Part shown: positions 1 to 9,279 of the stretch, in pieces
How positions within the stretch are numbered: position 1 is the stretch's first letter
Layout: every line of letters starts with the position of its first letter
Source: JADKIH01 sp964595205
GTDB lineage: Bacteria > Bacteroidota > Bacteroidia > AKYH767-A > 2013-40CM-41-45
Assembly: GCA_964595205.1 (NCBI GenBank)
Contig: CAZQOQ010000037.1
Coordinates: 258,468 to 322,467 of the forward strand
Direction: 5' to 3'
DNA: 64,000 nt
Translations under genes and position numbers: made by a program
The notes under the pieces: generated by a model
Told to the model about the DNA's origin: nothing
Databases searched by the model: none
What the model saw: the letters and a program-made list of their open reading frames with translations, nothing else

Positions 1-435
1 GTTAGTCCCTGCAACGTTTACGAAATTGCCAGGGGAATTTCACGTATACTTTTTAATAAAGAAGAAATTCATCCAAAGAGATCTTATGTTGAGCAATTTG
101 CCATTACCACACAGAAATCAGGTGTGCAGGAAGCAGTAAAGGAATTTTACTACTTGAAGAAAACAAATCCTGATTCTTACCAGCTTGACGGGGTAGAGTT
201 CAATCTTCTAGGATATTCTTACATGGAAAATCAACGAATGCCGGAAGCCATTGAAGTATTCAAAATTAATGTTGGCGAATTTCCCAAAACAGCTGATCCC
301 TATGATAGTTTGGCTGAGGCTTATATGAAAAACGGCGACAAAGAACTGGCTATTCTGAATTATAAAAAATCACTGGAACTCGATCCTAATAATTCCAATG
401 CCAAGGTCATGTTGAAGAGACTGGGCGTACAATAA
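1..435 (+). CDS. C-terminal part of a TPR-containing protein (5' truncated by window edge)
   Basis: The frame is open from base 1 to the TAA at 433-435, so the gene begins upstream of the window. About 144 residues are visible. The last ~90 hold two or three tetratricopeptide-like helical pairs, for example around LLGYSYMENQRMPEAIEVF and LAEAYMKNGDKELAILNYKK, ending in the usual SLELDPNN TPR signature. The first visible segment (NVYEIARGISRILFNKE) resembles the linker that follows the catalytic domain in Bacteroidota serine hydrolases of the beta-lactamase/esterase type carrying C-terminal TPRs. That parent identity is inference, because no catalytic motif lies in the window. The gene converges on the TolB-like gene with only two bases between the stop codons. 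Confidence 0.75.
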   Translation, partial: VSPCNVYEIARGISRILFNKEEIHPKRSYVEQFAITTQKSGVQEAVKEFYYLKKTNPDSYQLDGVEFNLLGYSYMENQRMPEAIEVFKINVGEFPKTADPYDSLAEAYMKNGDKELAILNYKKSLELDPNNSNAKVMLKRLGVQ

Positions 436-437
436 AT

Positions 438-1310
438 TCAATTTGTAACTTCACATCTCCAGATACCAATCGTCTTTCCTGCTCTTTTATTATAGATGAT
501 TGTCCTGCTGTCTTCAGAAATAAACACCCTTGCATCTTCTTCTCCATCCCCGGCGGTCGTCAGTTTCTGTTTTCTTTTTCCGTCTGGTTGGATCCTGTAA
601 ATACAAAACGATCCCGATTCCAAAGATGAAAAATAAATCCATTTTCCATCCGGTGAAGGTAAGGGCCAACCGTCTCTCACTGCCGGAGTTCGGGTAAGAT
701 TCTCTTCCAGGAAATTTGATGTATCCATTATGAAAATATCATCACCGGCATTACTGTTCTTTAAAAATATTATTTTTCTCATATCCTTTGAATATCTCGC
801 ACAGGTTTCATCTTCTTTGCTATTGGTGAATCGCTCCGTTTTCTTGGATTGGATGCCGTACCTGTAAATATCAAAGGAACCGTTTCCCCGGGTTGAGTTG
901 AATAATATAAATTTTCCGTCGGGACTGAAATACGGGTGTATGTCTCTACCTGGATCATCAGTTATCCGGACAATGTCTTTTCCATCAGATTTCATCATAT
1001 AAATTTCTTCATTGCCATCCCTGTCACTCACAAATGCTATCGATTCATTATCCGGGTTCCAGTCAGGAAAATTATTGTTGAATGTATCTGCAGGAAATGG
1101 TATTTGCCTCCCGTCATTCAAGTCGATTACCGCCAGCTGCCAGTTCCCGCTTCGGTTTGTTTGAAAGAGAATTTTACTCTTGTCATGCGACAAACGCGGA
1201 TATGCACTTTCTTTTCCTTCTTCCTCGAATAGGATTTTACAATCGGTAGACTGGGCTTTCGACCAGGTAAAACAAATTGTAAAAGCAAATGCTAAAAATA
1301 TTTTTTTCAT
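438..1310 (-). CDS. TolB-like WD40/PD40 beta-propeller protein, secreted
   Basis: Protein of about 290 residues with an N-terminal signal peptide (MKKIFLAFAFTICFTWSKAQ). The body is a series of PD40 blades of the form 'PDWNPDNESIAFVSDRDG', 'PYFSPDGKFILFNSTRG' and 'PLPSPDGKWIYFSS', as in TolB and related periplasmic propellers. Such proteins usually act as binding scaffolds, and no enzyme motif is visible. I chose the ATG at 1310 rather than the one 36 bases upstream because the signal peptide starts there and the longer start would run into the preceding gene. It lies 10 bases after the stop of the DUF885 gene and is probably the last gene of a three-gene operon of exported proteins. Confidence 0.8.
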   Translation of the reverse strand: MKKIFLAFAFTICFTWSKAQSTDCKILFEEEGKESAYPRLSHDKSKILFQTNRSGNWQLAVIDLNDGRQIPFPADTFNNNFPDWNPDNESIAFVSDRDGNEEIYMMKSDGKDIVRITDDPGRDIHPYFSPDGKFILFNSTRGNGSFDIYRYGIQSKKTERFTNSKEDETCARYSKDMRKIIFLKNSNAGDDIFIMDTSNFLEENLTRTPAVRDGWPLPSPDGKWIYFSSLESGSFCIYRIQPDGKRKQKLTTAGDGEEDARVFISEDSRTIIYNKRAGKTIGIWRCEVTN

Positions 1311-1320
1311 GTTATTCTTT

Positions 1321-2679
1321 TTATTGTGCCGAATATATAATATCAAAATTACGGCTGATAACTTCGGGTGGCCTCATGCCAAATGAAAGATAAGAGCGGT
1401 TAAATCTGATCTCATTAAACCGCTTACCATATTTCTTCATCATCTCATTTTTTAAATTCAAAATGCAATCAGCGCCTGCTTTATAACTCAAAGCCTGAGC
1501 TGGCCAGTTTGTAACTCGGCTTATTTCTCTGTCGGCTATTTCATCCTGACCCGGGATATTTTCTTTCCAGTAATCAAGTGCCTGACTTGTTGTCCAGCCA
1601 TAATAATGAATTCCAGCATCGATTACCAGGCGGGCAGACCGTACCAGATCCCATTCCCACTTTCCAAGGTAGCTGTAGATGCTGCGATACAAACCCAGTT
1701 TCTTTCCTTCGTATTCGACATAACACGCCCATCCTTCGAAACAACCCGGATAAGAAAATAAATTCTGCAACGAATCAGCTGCATCGGCAGCACGAAGCGA
1801 AAATTGCAAATGATGCCCTGGAATAGCTTCATGCATATAAAGCCATTCGATGGCGCGGCTATTGTATTTGCCTCCATAAAAATTATATTGAAATACATCT
1901 TTCCCATACGGATTATTCTCATGGTTAATATACATACCCGGAGGTGTGTTTGGTCCTGCACCCGGCCACTCGATTGGAAATACTTCTGGCAGCTTTACGT
2001 TGCCAATAATTGAATTGAGTTTTTTACGAATAGTGGCACTTGTATTTTCAAACTCAGCAAGTAATTTTTGTTTGTCTGTAATATAAAAGGAATCGCTTTT
2101 AAGGTAATTATAAAATGTCATGCTGTCTTCGTAGCCGGATTCGATTTGAATTTTTTTTATTTCATACTTTACTTTTTTTACTTCATCGAGTCCCAATTTC
2201 ATTATTTCTTCCGGCGATAGATTTAATCCTGTATACTTTTTAATGAAGAGAGTGTACCAGGATTTTACATCCGGCAAATCATGCAATCCTGACTGGGGAA
2301 TTTTACGACCGTCACGAATCCAGGATTTCTCGAGTGAAATTCTCTGCAGATTAAAATCAATCTCAAATCGCAGATGGTCAAAAATTATCTGTTCGCTGAT
2401 GTCTAACTTTGCTCTTTGAAATCGATTCAGTGCAGATTTTTCTCGGTTGAAAAAGTCTTCCTGGTATTCAATGTTTTCAACGGAAGGAATCGTGCTGAAA
2501 TATTCCCTATAGTCATATTGCGTGCCGGGTATATTAAGTTTCAGATAATTTCCGGCAAAGTCTTCAATAAATTTTTGAAACACATTATCCTTCGTATGCC
2601 CTGTGAAAAGTAATATCAGGCACACACTGAAAATCACGTTAGAAAACTTTTTTTTCTTTATTGTTGTTTCTTCAGCCAT
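1321..2679 (-). CDS. DUF885 family protein (putative zinc metallopeptidase-like), exported
   Basis: 452 residues. A short charged N-terminus is followed by a hydrophobic segment (about residues 12-27), a signal peptide or lipoprotein-like anchor. The family signature HEAIPGHH at about residues 283-290 is an HExxH-type zinc motif, embedded in the DUF885 pattern (MYINHENNP before it, ADREISRVTNWPAQALSYK after it). DUF885 proteins are annotated as probable peptidases, but the substrate is not known. The start overlaps the end of the upstream PDZ-hydrolase gene by 22 bases, which supports translational coupling. The family is clear; the activity is inferred from the motif alone. Confidence 0.85.
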   Translation of the reverse strand: MAEETTIKKKKFSNVIFSVCLILLFTGHTKDNVFQKFIEDFAGNYLKLNIPGTQYDYREYFSTIPSVENIEYQEDFFNREKSALNRFQRAKLDISEQIIFDHLRFEIDFNLQRISLEKSWIRDGRKIPQSGLHDLPDVKSWYTLFIKKYTGLNLSPEEIMKLGLDEVKKVKYEIKKIQIESGYEDSMTFYNYLKSDSFYITDKQKLLAEFENTSATIRKKLNSIIGNVKLPEVFPIEWPGAGPNTPPGMYINHENNPYGKDVFQYNFYGGKYNSRAIEWLYMHEAIPGHHLQFSLRAADAADSLQNLFSYPGCFEGWACYVEYEGKKLGLYRSIYSYLGKWEWDLVRSARLVIDAGIHYYGWTTSQALDYWKENIPGQDEIADREISRVTNWPAQALSYKAGADCILNLKNEMMKKYGKRFNEIRFNRSYLSFGMRPPEVISRNFDIIYSAQ

Positions 2680-3971
2680 TCCAAAATTACATTGCCAACT
2701 TCCGGGTTATACGGTCCCGGATTCCTGTTAGACTCGGAAAAATTAGTTGCAATTAACATTCCATGATCTGCATTCTCCACTTTTAAAAATTCTGCATTTC
2801 CGGGATGATAAAAATTAATTGCGTCTGCTACTATCTTATGATCTTCCTCAGATGAAATATAATCACTGGTTCCCCAGATTATAGCCGCTTTACCTGTGAA
2901 TGATTTCCATTGTCCGGGAATATTCAAAGCGTACAATTCATCGTTGTATGCGCGTGACCTCAAATCAAAAACGGATAGATATTCTCCACAAACGGTTTTT
3001 TTTGTTGTGGCGGTTTCTGTTGTCATTTTCTCTGTGAAGTAATATGATGCACATTCGCTGAAATCTTTTATCAGGTCGAAAGTTTCCTCCGGATTCATAC
3101 CATAAGCTTCAGCAATCGTTCTTCTCGTCTTGGCAAGGTATTCCGGAAAGCAAGAGCCTATCAAACCATAAGCAACTATGCCTTTCAAAGCAGTTCTTTG
3201 CGCAATCATAGGTGCAAATACTCCACCCATACTATGGCCCAGAATCAAAACTGAATTCGAATCTACATCGATCCTTTGTTTCAGTGTTTTTATTGCCTGA
3301 ACATATCCTTCCATTTCTTCCTTGAAACTTACGGCATTGCAGGATTTACTATAATTTGCATTGTCGCCAATTCCCGGTTTTTCAAGCCTTGCACATAAAT
3401 AACCGGCCCTGGAAAGTGTGTTCAGTAATTGCACTTCACTTCTTGTAGAATCCAGGGGGAAATCCAAAGAATAACATCCAATCCCTCCGACAAAAGCGAT
3501 CACCGGAAAACGTTTTTCTGCGATAGGTTTTGTGATGATGATGCGTTCCAATCCGACAGCCGATTCAGCCTCCGTATAAATTACCTCAAGGTCCTTATAT
3601 TTTTCTTTGGGAAATTTTTTAAATACGGATACACCTTTGTTTATTTTTTTGTTCCGATAATATTCAAAAGTAAATTTCTGACCACCGGAATTTCCTGAAA
3701 GAACAGCAATGACTTCTCCGGTGGAACTTACTTTTTTCTCATTGATAGAAATCAACAGGTCTCCTTTTTTTAATCCTGCTTCTTCTGCAGTTGATTCAGG
3801 CAATACTTCGCTGATTAAAACTCCAGAATTGTCGTTTAAACCCATCAGTTTTTTTGAATCATCTGTAAGGTTCTCCATCCTGATTCCAAGATAAACTCTT
3901 CGTGGTAATGCTTGAGGAAGAACATTCATAACTGCAACCAGCGTAAATACTAATAAAAAGGATATCCGCAT
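2658..3971 (-). CDS. Secreted PDZ domain plus alpha/beta hydrolase
   Basis: 437 residues. Signal peptide at 1-22. A PDZ domain spans about 28-105, with the carboxylate-binding-loop-like segment YLGIRMEN and the typical 'EAGLKKGDLLISINEKKV'. An alpha/beta hydrolase fold fills residues ~135-437. The nucleophile elbow is GHSMGG with Ser247. A likely acid is Asp370 (WGTSD) and the base His403 (NADHGML). The hydrolase part resembles the serine aminopeptidase/prolyl oligopeptidase-like lipase class. PDZ domains bind C-terminal peptides, so a protein or peptide substrate in the periplasm is plausible but unproven. It is the first gene of the set 3971 to 438. About 200 AT-rich bases separate it from the DUF2723 gene. 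Confidence 0.85.
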   Translation of the reverse strand: MRISFLLVFTLVAVMNVLPQALPRRVYLGIRMENLTDDSKKLMGLNDNSGVLISEVLPESTAEEAGLKKGDLLISINEKKVSSTGEVIAVLSGNSGGQKFTFEYYRNKKINKGVSVFKKFPKEKYKDLEVIYTEAESAVGLERIIITKPIAEKRFPVIAFVGGIGCYSLDFPLDSTRSEVQLLNTLSRAGYLCARLEKPGIGDNANYSKSCNAVSFKEEMEGYVQAIKTLKQRIDVDSNSVLILGHSMGGVFAPMIAQRTALKGIVAYGLIGSCFPEYLAKTRRTIAEAYGMNPEETFDLIKDFSECASYYFTEKMTTETATTKKTVCGEYLSVFDLRSRAYNDELYALNIPGQWKSFTGKAAIIWGTSDYISSEEDHKIVADAINFYHPGNAEFLKVENADHGMLIATNFSESNRNPGPYNPEVGNVILEWLKKQQ

Positions 3972-4174
3972 GCTCTTTACTTTTTATAAAATTAGAAAAT
4001 ACAAAGCTTATACAGATATGCGAAAAATGCTAAATTGGAAAAATACTATAACGTAAACGATTAGTAATTTGAAGCGGATAATCAGGAAGTCTTTAAGTTT
4101 ATAAAATTATAAATCAGAAATTATTCTTGAACACAGGAGTTTCATTCTGAATGGAAATAGACCAGATTGTTTTT

Positions 4175-6103
4175 CTATTTCTTATAGGCAAACGACATAC
4201 TCTTCTTCATTTCTCTTTGAAATTTTAAAATCCTTTCCCTCGTATCCTGTGCTGTCTTCAGCCTGGCCTGATCGTTATTTGCCGTATAAAATTCAATGTG
4301 CCTGTCGAGCATCGCCTGGAAATCTACCAGCTTATCAAGCGCAGCCGGATCTGAGAATAACAGCTTTGATTTTAAAATTGGCAAATCCAGTTTCAGGAAA
4401 TTATCGTTTGCAGATGAATCACCGGGCATTGATGAAGAAAAGCACCCGGAAACATATCGCCTGGGATCATAATATTTATTCGTACTGAAAAAATAATGCG
4501 CCCGCGGATCGGTGAGTAGAAACCTGTTCTCTGTTTTTGCCGTTGTTTCAATTTTTGTGAGTAAGGACTGGAATGCAGAATTGATCGTATTATTACTCAA
4601 ATCGCAACCGGTATTAATTACCTGGTGTGGGTGTTCCTTTCCCAATTCTTCAACGAACCTGTCATATTCCGGTCTGATCTTGTTGTAAAATTCCGGATAC
4701 AAAATAGGCACCATACGGTAATGTGTAAACTTCAGATCATAATTCAGCACGGTTAAATCCGGACGGAAATTTTCGACGATCCTGTAATAATAATATTGGA
4801 TGATAAGACTCCAGTCCGATATGATGATGATGCTGTTTTTTGGGGCAGACTTATCGAGCATGCTCATCAGGGTCTCACTAACGGGATACGTGCGGCGATC
4901 ATGAAGCGGATAGTTATAGATTATCTGTACGCAAAGCAGCAAAGGCATAACAAACTGCGCTTTTATCTTTTCAGAATAAGTTACCACGCCATAGAAAACG
5001 GGTATCATCAGTATCATAAAAGGCAGAAGCATGTATGCGTCTGTGCTCGACCATTGGTTATTGTTCAACTGGTAAACGAATAGAAAAAGAAAATAGAGTA
5101 GGACTGTCCAGAATAGCCTGAAAAGTTTTTTCCTGAGCATCACTGCAAGTCCGGCGATGAAAAATGGCAGGAATACGAAAAGCTGAACCGCCGTTAGCTT
5201 TAAAAAATAAGGCACGCGCGCGCTGATGATCTTTTCCGACGTAGACGTAATATTTTTCGTGTATGCTCCGCCACTCACATGGAAAAACAATTCGCTCAGG
5301 GTAGAAGGCCCGCCGAACATGAAGGGATATTCGCTCTGGGCACGCATGTACATCCATCCGTATGAGAATACGGTGAGTAGAAAGGCAGATGCGGTAAGAA
5401 TCCAGAAGTCGCGCATCTTAAACACTTCCGGAAGTTGTCTGAGAAATGAGACCTCCTGTTTCCTGCTTTTCTTTTTCGGATCGATATTTTCATTGGCGAC
5501 AAAAATATTCTTTAAAAAGAAGACAGGTGTGAAAGGAAGAAACAATATCATGGTCAGGTGATGATTGCCGAGTCCTGCTGCGAGACCCAAAGCCGCAATG
5601 AAAATAAACTTCTTCTTCCTTTCAAAGTGATATGAAATGAGTCCGTATAGCGTAACCGCAAATGCCAAAACCTGGAAACTGTAAACTTCAACCGTATTTC
5701 CCCAGGCCCATGTAGTGGATGCGGTGCTGTATGCAAGTGCAATCGTGCAATAGATGAACAGCTTTCCTGATGTCTCAGCGATCTTCATGTTATTGCCGAT
5801 CGTTTTGAAAATAATATAAAGTAACAACGATGCAGTAGATATGCATATTGCCGAAAACAAGGTTAGTGCATTGATGGTATTCATCCCAAACAATCCGAGG
5901 AACTTTGTCCAGGCCATTCCTGTGAGAATGTATGAAGGCGTGCCCGGTGGATGAGCAATGCTGCCAAGTTTTATCACCAGCGCAAATTCTGCCGCATCAT
6001 CAAACATCAGCGATGTGCTGCTCGTCAGACAGCAGAAAATCAATGGTACAATAAAACTCAGGATAAGAAACGGAATGTCTTTAACAGAAAGCTTACTATT
6101 CAT
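4175..6103 (-). CDS. DUF2723 family polytopic membrane protein (glycosyltransferase-like)
   Basis: 642 residues with about ten hydrophobic segments between residues 10 and 400, then a soluble C-terminal part of about 200 residues. The N-terminal region carries the DUF2723 signature: an acidic pair in the first periplasmic loop (DDAAEF) followed by KLGSIAHPPGTPSYILTG. This resembles the C-type glycosyltransferase (PMT/ArnT) topology, in which an early acidic motif is catalytic. A dolichol- or polyprenyl-sugar-dependent transferase role is an inference from fold class; the acceptor is unknown. Transcribed leftwards, alone, with 135 bases to the transporter gene upstream. Confidence 0.8.
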   Translation of the reverse strand: MNSKLSVKDIPFLILSFIVPLIFCCLTSSTSLMFDDAAEFALVIKLGSIAHPPGTPSYILTGMAWTKFLGLFGMNTINALTLFSAICISTASLLLYIIFKTIGNNMKIAETSGKLFIYCTIALAYSTASTTWAWGNTVEVYSFQVLAFAVTLYGLISYHFERKKKFIFIAALGLAAGLGNHHLTMILFLPFTPVFFLKNIFVANENIDPKKKSRKQEVSFLRQLPEVFKMRDFWILTASAFLLTVFSYGWMYMRAQSEYPFMFGGPSTLSELFFHVSGGAYTKNITSTSEKIISARVPYFLKLTAVQLFVFLPFFIAGLAVMLRKKLFRLFWTVLLYFLFLFVYQLNNNQWSSTDAYMLLPFMILMIPVFYGVVTYSEKIKAQFVMPLLLCVQIIYNYPLHDRRTYPVSETLMSMLDKSAPKNSIIIISDWSLIIQYYYYRIVENFRPDLTVLNYDLKFTHYRMVPILYPEFYNKIRPEYDRFVEELGKEHPHQVINTGCDLSNNTINSAFQSLLTKIETTAKTENRFLLTDPRAHYFFSTNKYYDPRRYVSGCFSSSMPGDSSANDNFLKLDLPILKSKLLFSDPAALDKLVDFQAMLDRHIEFYTANNDQARLKTAQDTRERILKFQREMKKSMSFAYKK

Positions 6104-6238
6104 GTTGTAACTCGGCTCCGGTAGATGCTGCCTATGATTTGTTTCCGGCTAATGTAAGGATCAAATTTTAATATCGCACAAATATAGTAAGTGTGTTTAT
6201 TTGTGATTTTATCCTGCAGGAAACAGAGATGCAGTTTC

Positions 6239-7189
6239 TTACAACAGCTCGGCAATCCGGTCGCGCCAGATGAGTATAACGACGCCGACGATGGCAACAA
6301 CCAATCCCGCCATCGACCGGTAGGTAATTTTTTCCCTGAAGAAGATAACCGAAAGAATAAATGCAAAAGCCGGTACAAGCGAAAAGATTGTCTGGGCAAC
6401 GGAGGGATCTATAAAATAAACTGTAAACAGAGAAAGACATACTCCGGCTACCGGGCCGAAGATGGTGCCGATCACTGCATATTTTACTCCCATGTTTTTA
6501 TTCGTAATTATAGGATTGAAAATTTCACTCGTTTTGCCTCTGATAAATGTGAATAGAAACAGGGATGATGAAGCGGCAAAAAGTCTGATAAACGAAGCAT
6601 GAAAAGGATTCACCTGAACAGTTTCATGAGCCAGCATCCCTTTTTTTGCCAGAACCAACCCGGCGCCCTGGCACAGGGCGGCCAATATTCCCGTGATGAT
6701 TCCATAGGCAATCGATCCATGACCGTGATCGGGGATCTTTTCTCTTTCTCTCTTACCGAGACTCACGAAATTTACTCCGGTGATGGTGATTATTATTCCG
6801 AAAATTCCAATCAGTGAAATTCTCTCATCAATGATTAACGCGCCAAGCAGCAATGCCGCCGCAGGGGCGAAGGTGGTCAGCACACTTCCGATACGCGCTC
6901 CCAGCACGCGGTACATGGCAAATGCAAAATAATCGCCGATCGTAAGTCCGACCACACCTGAAAGACACAGCCACATCCATGTTGCCGAATATTCGCTCGA
7001 AAATATTTTCCTGAAATCAGTGAATCCGGCCAGGCATGAAATCGTAAACATGATGATCATCGCAAGAATGAGCCTGAAATTATTGAGTGCTCCGATTCCC
7101 AGCCTGCGCGCAGCCTGCGTAAACGGGAAAATGCAAATCGACCACGATAACGTCGTTAATAATGCAAATAGAATTCCTATGCTGATCAA
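6239..7189 (-). CDS. EamA-type DMT superfamily transporter
   Basis: 316 residues with ten predicted transmembrane helices in two homologous EamA halves (about 1-145 and 165-310). Typical features are the first helix ending in the 'FTQAARRLG' loop, and the second half ending in 'FFREKITYRSMAGLVVAIVGV', the usual EamA tail motif. Members export amino acids, metabolites or drugs; the substrate cannot be read from sequence. The gene stands alone, leftward, between the DUF2723 and YggS-like genes. Confidence 0.85.
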   Translation of the reverse strand: MISIGILFALLTTLSWSICIFPFTQAARRLGIGALNNFRLILAMIIMFTISCLAGFTDFRKIFSSEYSATWMWLCLSGVVGLTIGDYFAFAMYRVLGARIGSVLTTFAPAAALLLGALIIDERISLIGIFGIIITITGVNFVSLGKREREKIPDHGHGSIAYGIITGILAALCQGAGLVLAKKGMLAHETVQVNPFHASFIRLFAASSSLFLFTFIRGKTSEIFNPIITNKNMGVKYAVIGTIFGPVAGVCLSLFTVYFIDPSVAQTIFSLVPAFAFILSVIFFREKITYRSMAGLVVAIVGVVILIWRDRIAELL

Positions 7190-7300
7190 GGTTAGCGGTT
7201 ATAGTCTGATTATTAATTAATTCGCCGGAGGGCCGATGGCAATTTTTCTTACTGGTTTATGTCATCATTCAGTTCTGAAAATCGAATATAAACAATGAGT

Positions 7301-7948
7301 CTATTTTCTCTCACCGAAGATTGCCGAACCAATCCTGACCATGGTACTCCCTTCCTGCAATGCAATCCTGTAATCGGAAGTCATGCCCATGGACAAGATT
7401 GAAATTTCATCACTCCTGTGCAAATCGAAGAAGGAACGAAGGCTCCTGAATTCATTCCTTACAACATGTTCATCATCGGTGGCTGTCGCCATACCCATGA
7501 ACCCCCTGATTGATATATTCTTCATTGACTTAAGCTCCTCTCCCCGTAAAATATCTTCCGCCTCTTCCTTCGACAAACCGAATTTCGTTTCCTCACTGGC
7601 AATATAGATTTGCAACAGGCATTCGACCACGCGGTTTGATTTTAATGCCTGCCTGTTCACCTCAGCCAGGAGGTGCAGGCTGTCGATTCCATGTATCAGT
7701 TTTATGAACGGAGTGATAAACTTAACCTTGTTCGACTGCAAATGACCGATAAAATGCCAGTCGATCCCCGGCAGCATTTCATTTTTTTCCACAAGTTCCT
7801 GGACGTAATTCTCCCCGAATTCCTTCTGCCCGTGATCGAAAAGTGTTCTGATATCTTCCCGGGATTTCGTTTTACTCACCGCCACCAGCGTTGCCCCATA
7901 CGGTTCCAGCTCTTTAATAATCGTTTCGTAATTTTTTAAATTAACCAT
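7301..7948 (-). CDS. yggS: YggS family PLP homeostasis protein
   Basis: About 215 residues of the PLPBP/YggS/PROSC family, single-domain fold-type III PLP carriers that buffer free pyridoxal phosphate. The PLP-binding lysine lies in VAVSKTKS. Other family blocks are FGENYVQEL, WHFIGHLQSNKVK, IHGIDSLHL, and the phosphate-binding GMTSDYRIALQEGSTMVRIGS tail with FG at the end. An ATG 12 bases upstream (7960) is also in frame, but its AGGA-like site is only one or two bases away, so the ATG at 7948 looks better. Length matches the family (220-235 residues). No operon partner is obvious. Confidence 0.93.
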   Translation of the reverse strand: MVNLKNYETIIKELEPYGATLVAVSKTKSREDIRTLFDHGQKEFGENYVQELVEKNEMLPGIDWHFIGHLQSNKVKFITPFIKLIHGIDSLHLLAEVNRQALKSNRVVECLLQIYIASEETKFGLSKEEAEDILRGEELKSMKNISIRGFMGMATATDDEHVVRNEFRSLRSFFDLHRSDEISILSMGMTSDYRIALQEGSTMVRIGSAIFGERK

Positions 7949-8014
7949 TTGCAGGTGCATTTCCTAAAGACAAATCATAAGGTTAAAAATCTAACTCTCC
8001 TGATTTAATTACCA

Positions 8015-9259
8015 CTATTCAAGGCTGTGAATGATGATTCCGCTCCTCAGCTTAGGCTCGAACCATGTCACTTTCGGCGGCATGATCAATCCTCCGTCAG
8101 CTATGTCTATCAGTTGTTTCATGGTGACCGGGAACATTGAGAAAGCCACACGCATCTCACCGCTGTCGACACGTTTCTCCAATTCGCCGAGGCCGCGCAA
8201 TCCGCCTACAAACTCAATGCGTTTATCGGTACGTAAATCTTTTATGTTTAAGACCGGCTCGAGAATCTGCTTAGACAATATCGTCACATCCAGTACGCCT
8301 ATCGGATCCGTGTCATCATACGTTCCTTTTTTCGATTTCAGTCTGTACCATTGATGATCGATATACATTCCGAATTCATGAAGTTCGCGTGGCTTGAACT
8401 GTGTTTTACCCTTAGGCTCAACTTCAAATCCCGTCTGCAGCCGCTTAATAAATTCATCAGCAGACAATCCATTTAAATCTTTCACAACACGGTTATAATC
8501 CATGATGGTGAGCTGGTCGTCAGGAAAATGTACGGCGAGGAAATAATTATACTCTTCACTGCCATTATGTTTCGGATTCTTTTCCCGCAATTCCTTTCCA
8601 ACCAATGCTGCTGCTGCAGTCCGGTGATGTCCGTCGGCCACATAGGTGGCAGGTAACTTCGCAAAAGCAGACGTAATTTTTTCATTCACAGCCTGATCCC
8701 TGCTCACCCAAAACGTGTGACCTATGCCGTCGTCTGCTACGAAATCATACTCGGGCTTCTGTTTTACAACCGTTGCAACGAGCTCATCCAGCTCTTTACG
8801 TGCCGGGTAGGCGAAGAACACCGGTTCGTTATTCAGCTTGCTGTAACGAATGTGATTTTTTCTGTCTTCTTCTTTATCCGGCCTTGTCAATTCATGTTTT
8901 TTAATTACATCGTTGAAGTAATCGTCGATGGAAGCACAGGCTACAATTCCATATTGCCGCTTTCCATTCATCGTCTGTGCATAAATGTAATAGTAATCGT
9001 CTTCATCCTGGAAAAAGATTCCATCCTTCATCAACCGATAAAAATTCGATACACCTTTCTCATATACATCCGATGCATAGTGATCGTGTTCATCCGGGAA
9101 ATCGATTTCCGGTTTGATCACGTGATAAAAAGAAAGAGGGTTTCCTTCACATTCTTTTCGTGCTTCCTTTTCATTAAGTACATCGTAAGGCTTGGATGCA
9201 ATGTCCTTTACAAATTTGTTTTGCGGTCGTATGCCACGGAAAGGTTTTATTTTGGCCAT
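8015..9259 (-). CDS. DUF1015 family protein
   Basis: 414 residues of DUF1015, recognisable by the N-terminal 'KPFRGIRP' start, the 'SKPYDVLNEKEAR' segment, the central YVADGHHRTAAA motif and the C-terminal 'MFPVTMKQLIDIADGGLIMPPKVTWFEPKLRSG'. The biochemical role is not established; the family is often named a putative SpoOJ/ParA/ParB/repB-like protein without evidence. In many Bacteroidota it lies beside serine-biosynthesis genes, and here it follows a class V aminotransferase by 20 bases, consistent with one transcript. Confidence 0.88.
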   Translation of the reverse strand: MAKIKPFRGIRPQNKFVKDIASKPYDVLNEKEARKECEGNPLSFYHVIKPEIDFPDEHDHYASDVYEKGVSNFYRLMKDGIFFQDEDDYYYIYAQTMNGKRQYGIVACASIDDYFNDVIKKHELTRPDKEEDRKNHIRYSKLNNEPVFFAYPARKELDELVATVVKQKPEYDFVADDGIGHTFWVSRDQAVNEKITSAFAKLPATYVADGHHRTAAAALVGKELREKNPKHNGSEEYNYFLAVHFPDDQLTIMDYNRVVKDLNGLSADEFIKRLQTGFEVEPKGKTQFKPRELHEFGMYIDHQWYRLKSKKGTYDDTDPIGVLDVTILSKQILEPVLNIKDLRTDKRIEFVGGLRGLGELEKRVDSGEMRVAFSMFPVTMKQLIDIADGGLIMPPKVTWFEPKLRSGIIIHSLE

Positions 9260-9279
9260 GTTCGTTTATAGATTTCGGT

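Noticed and set aside
9110..9130. ATCACGTGAT palindrome, looking like a ParB site
   Set aside because: It lies inside the DUF1015 gene and lacks the full 16-base parS consensus; a single partial match is expected by chance.
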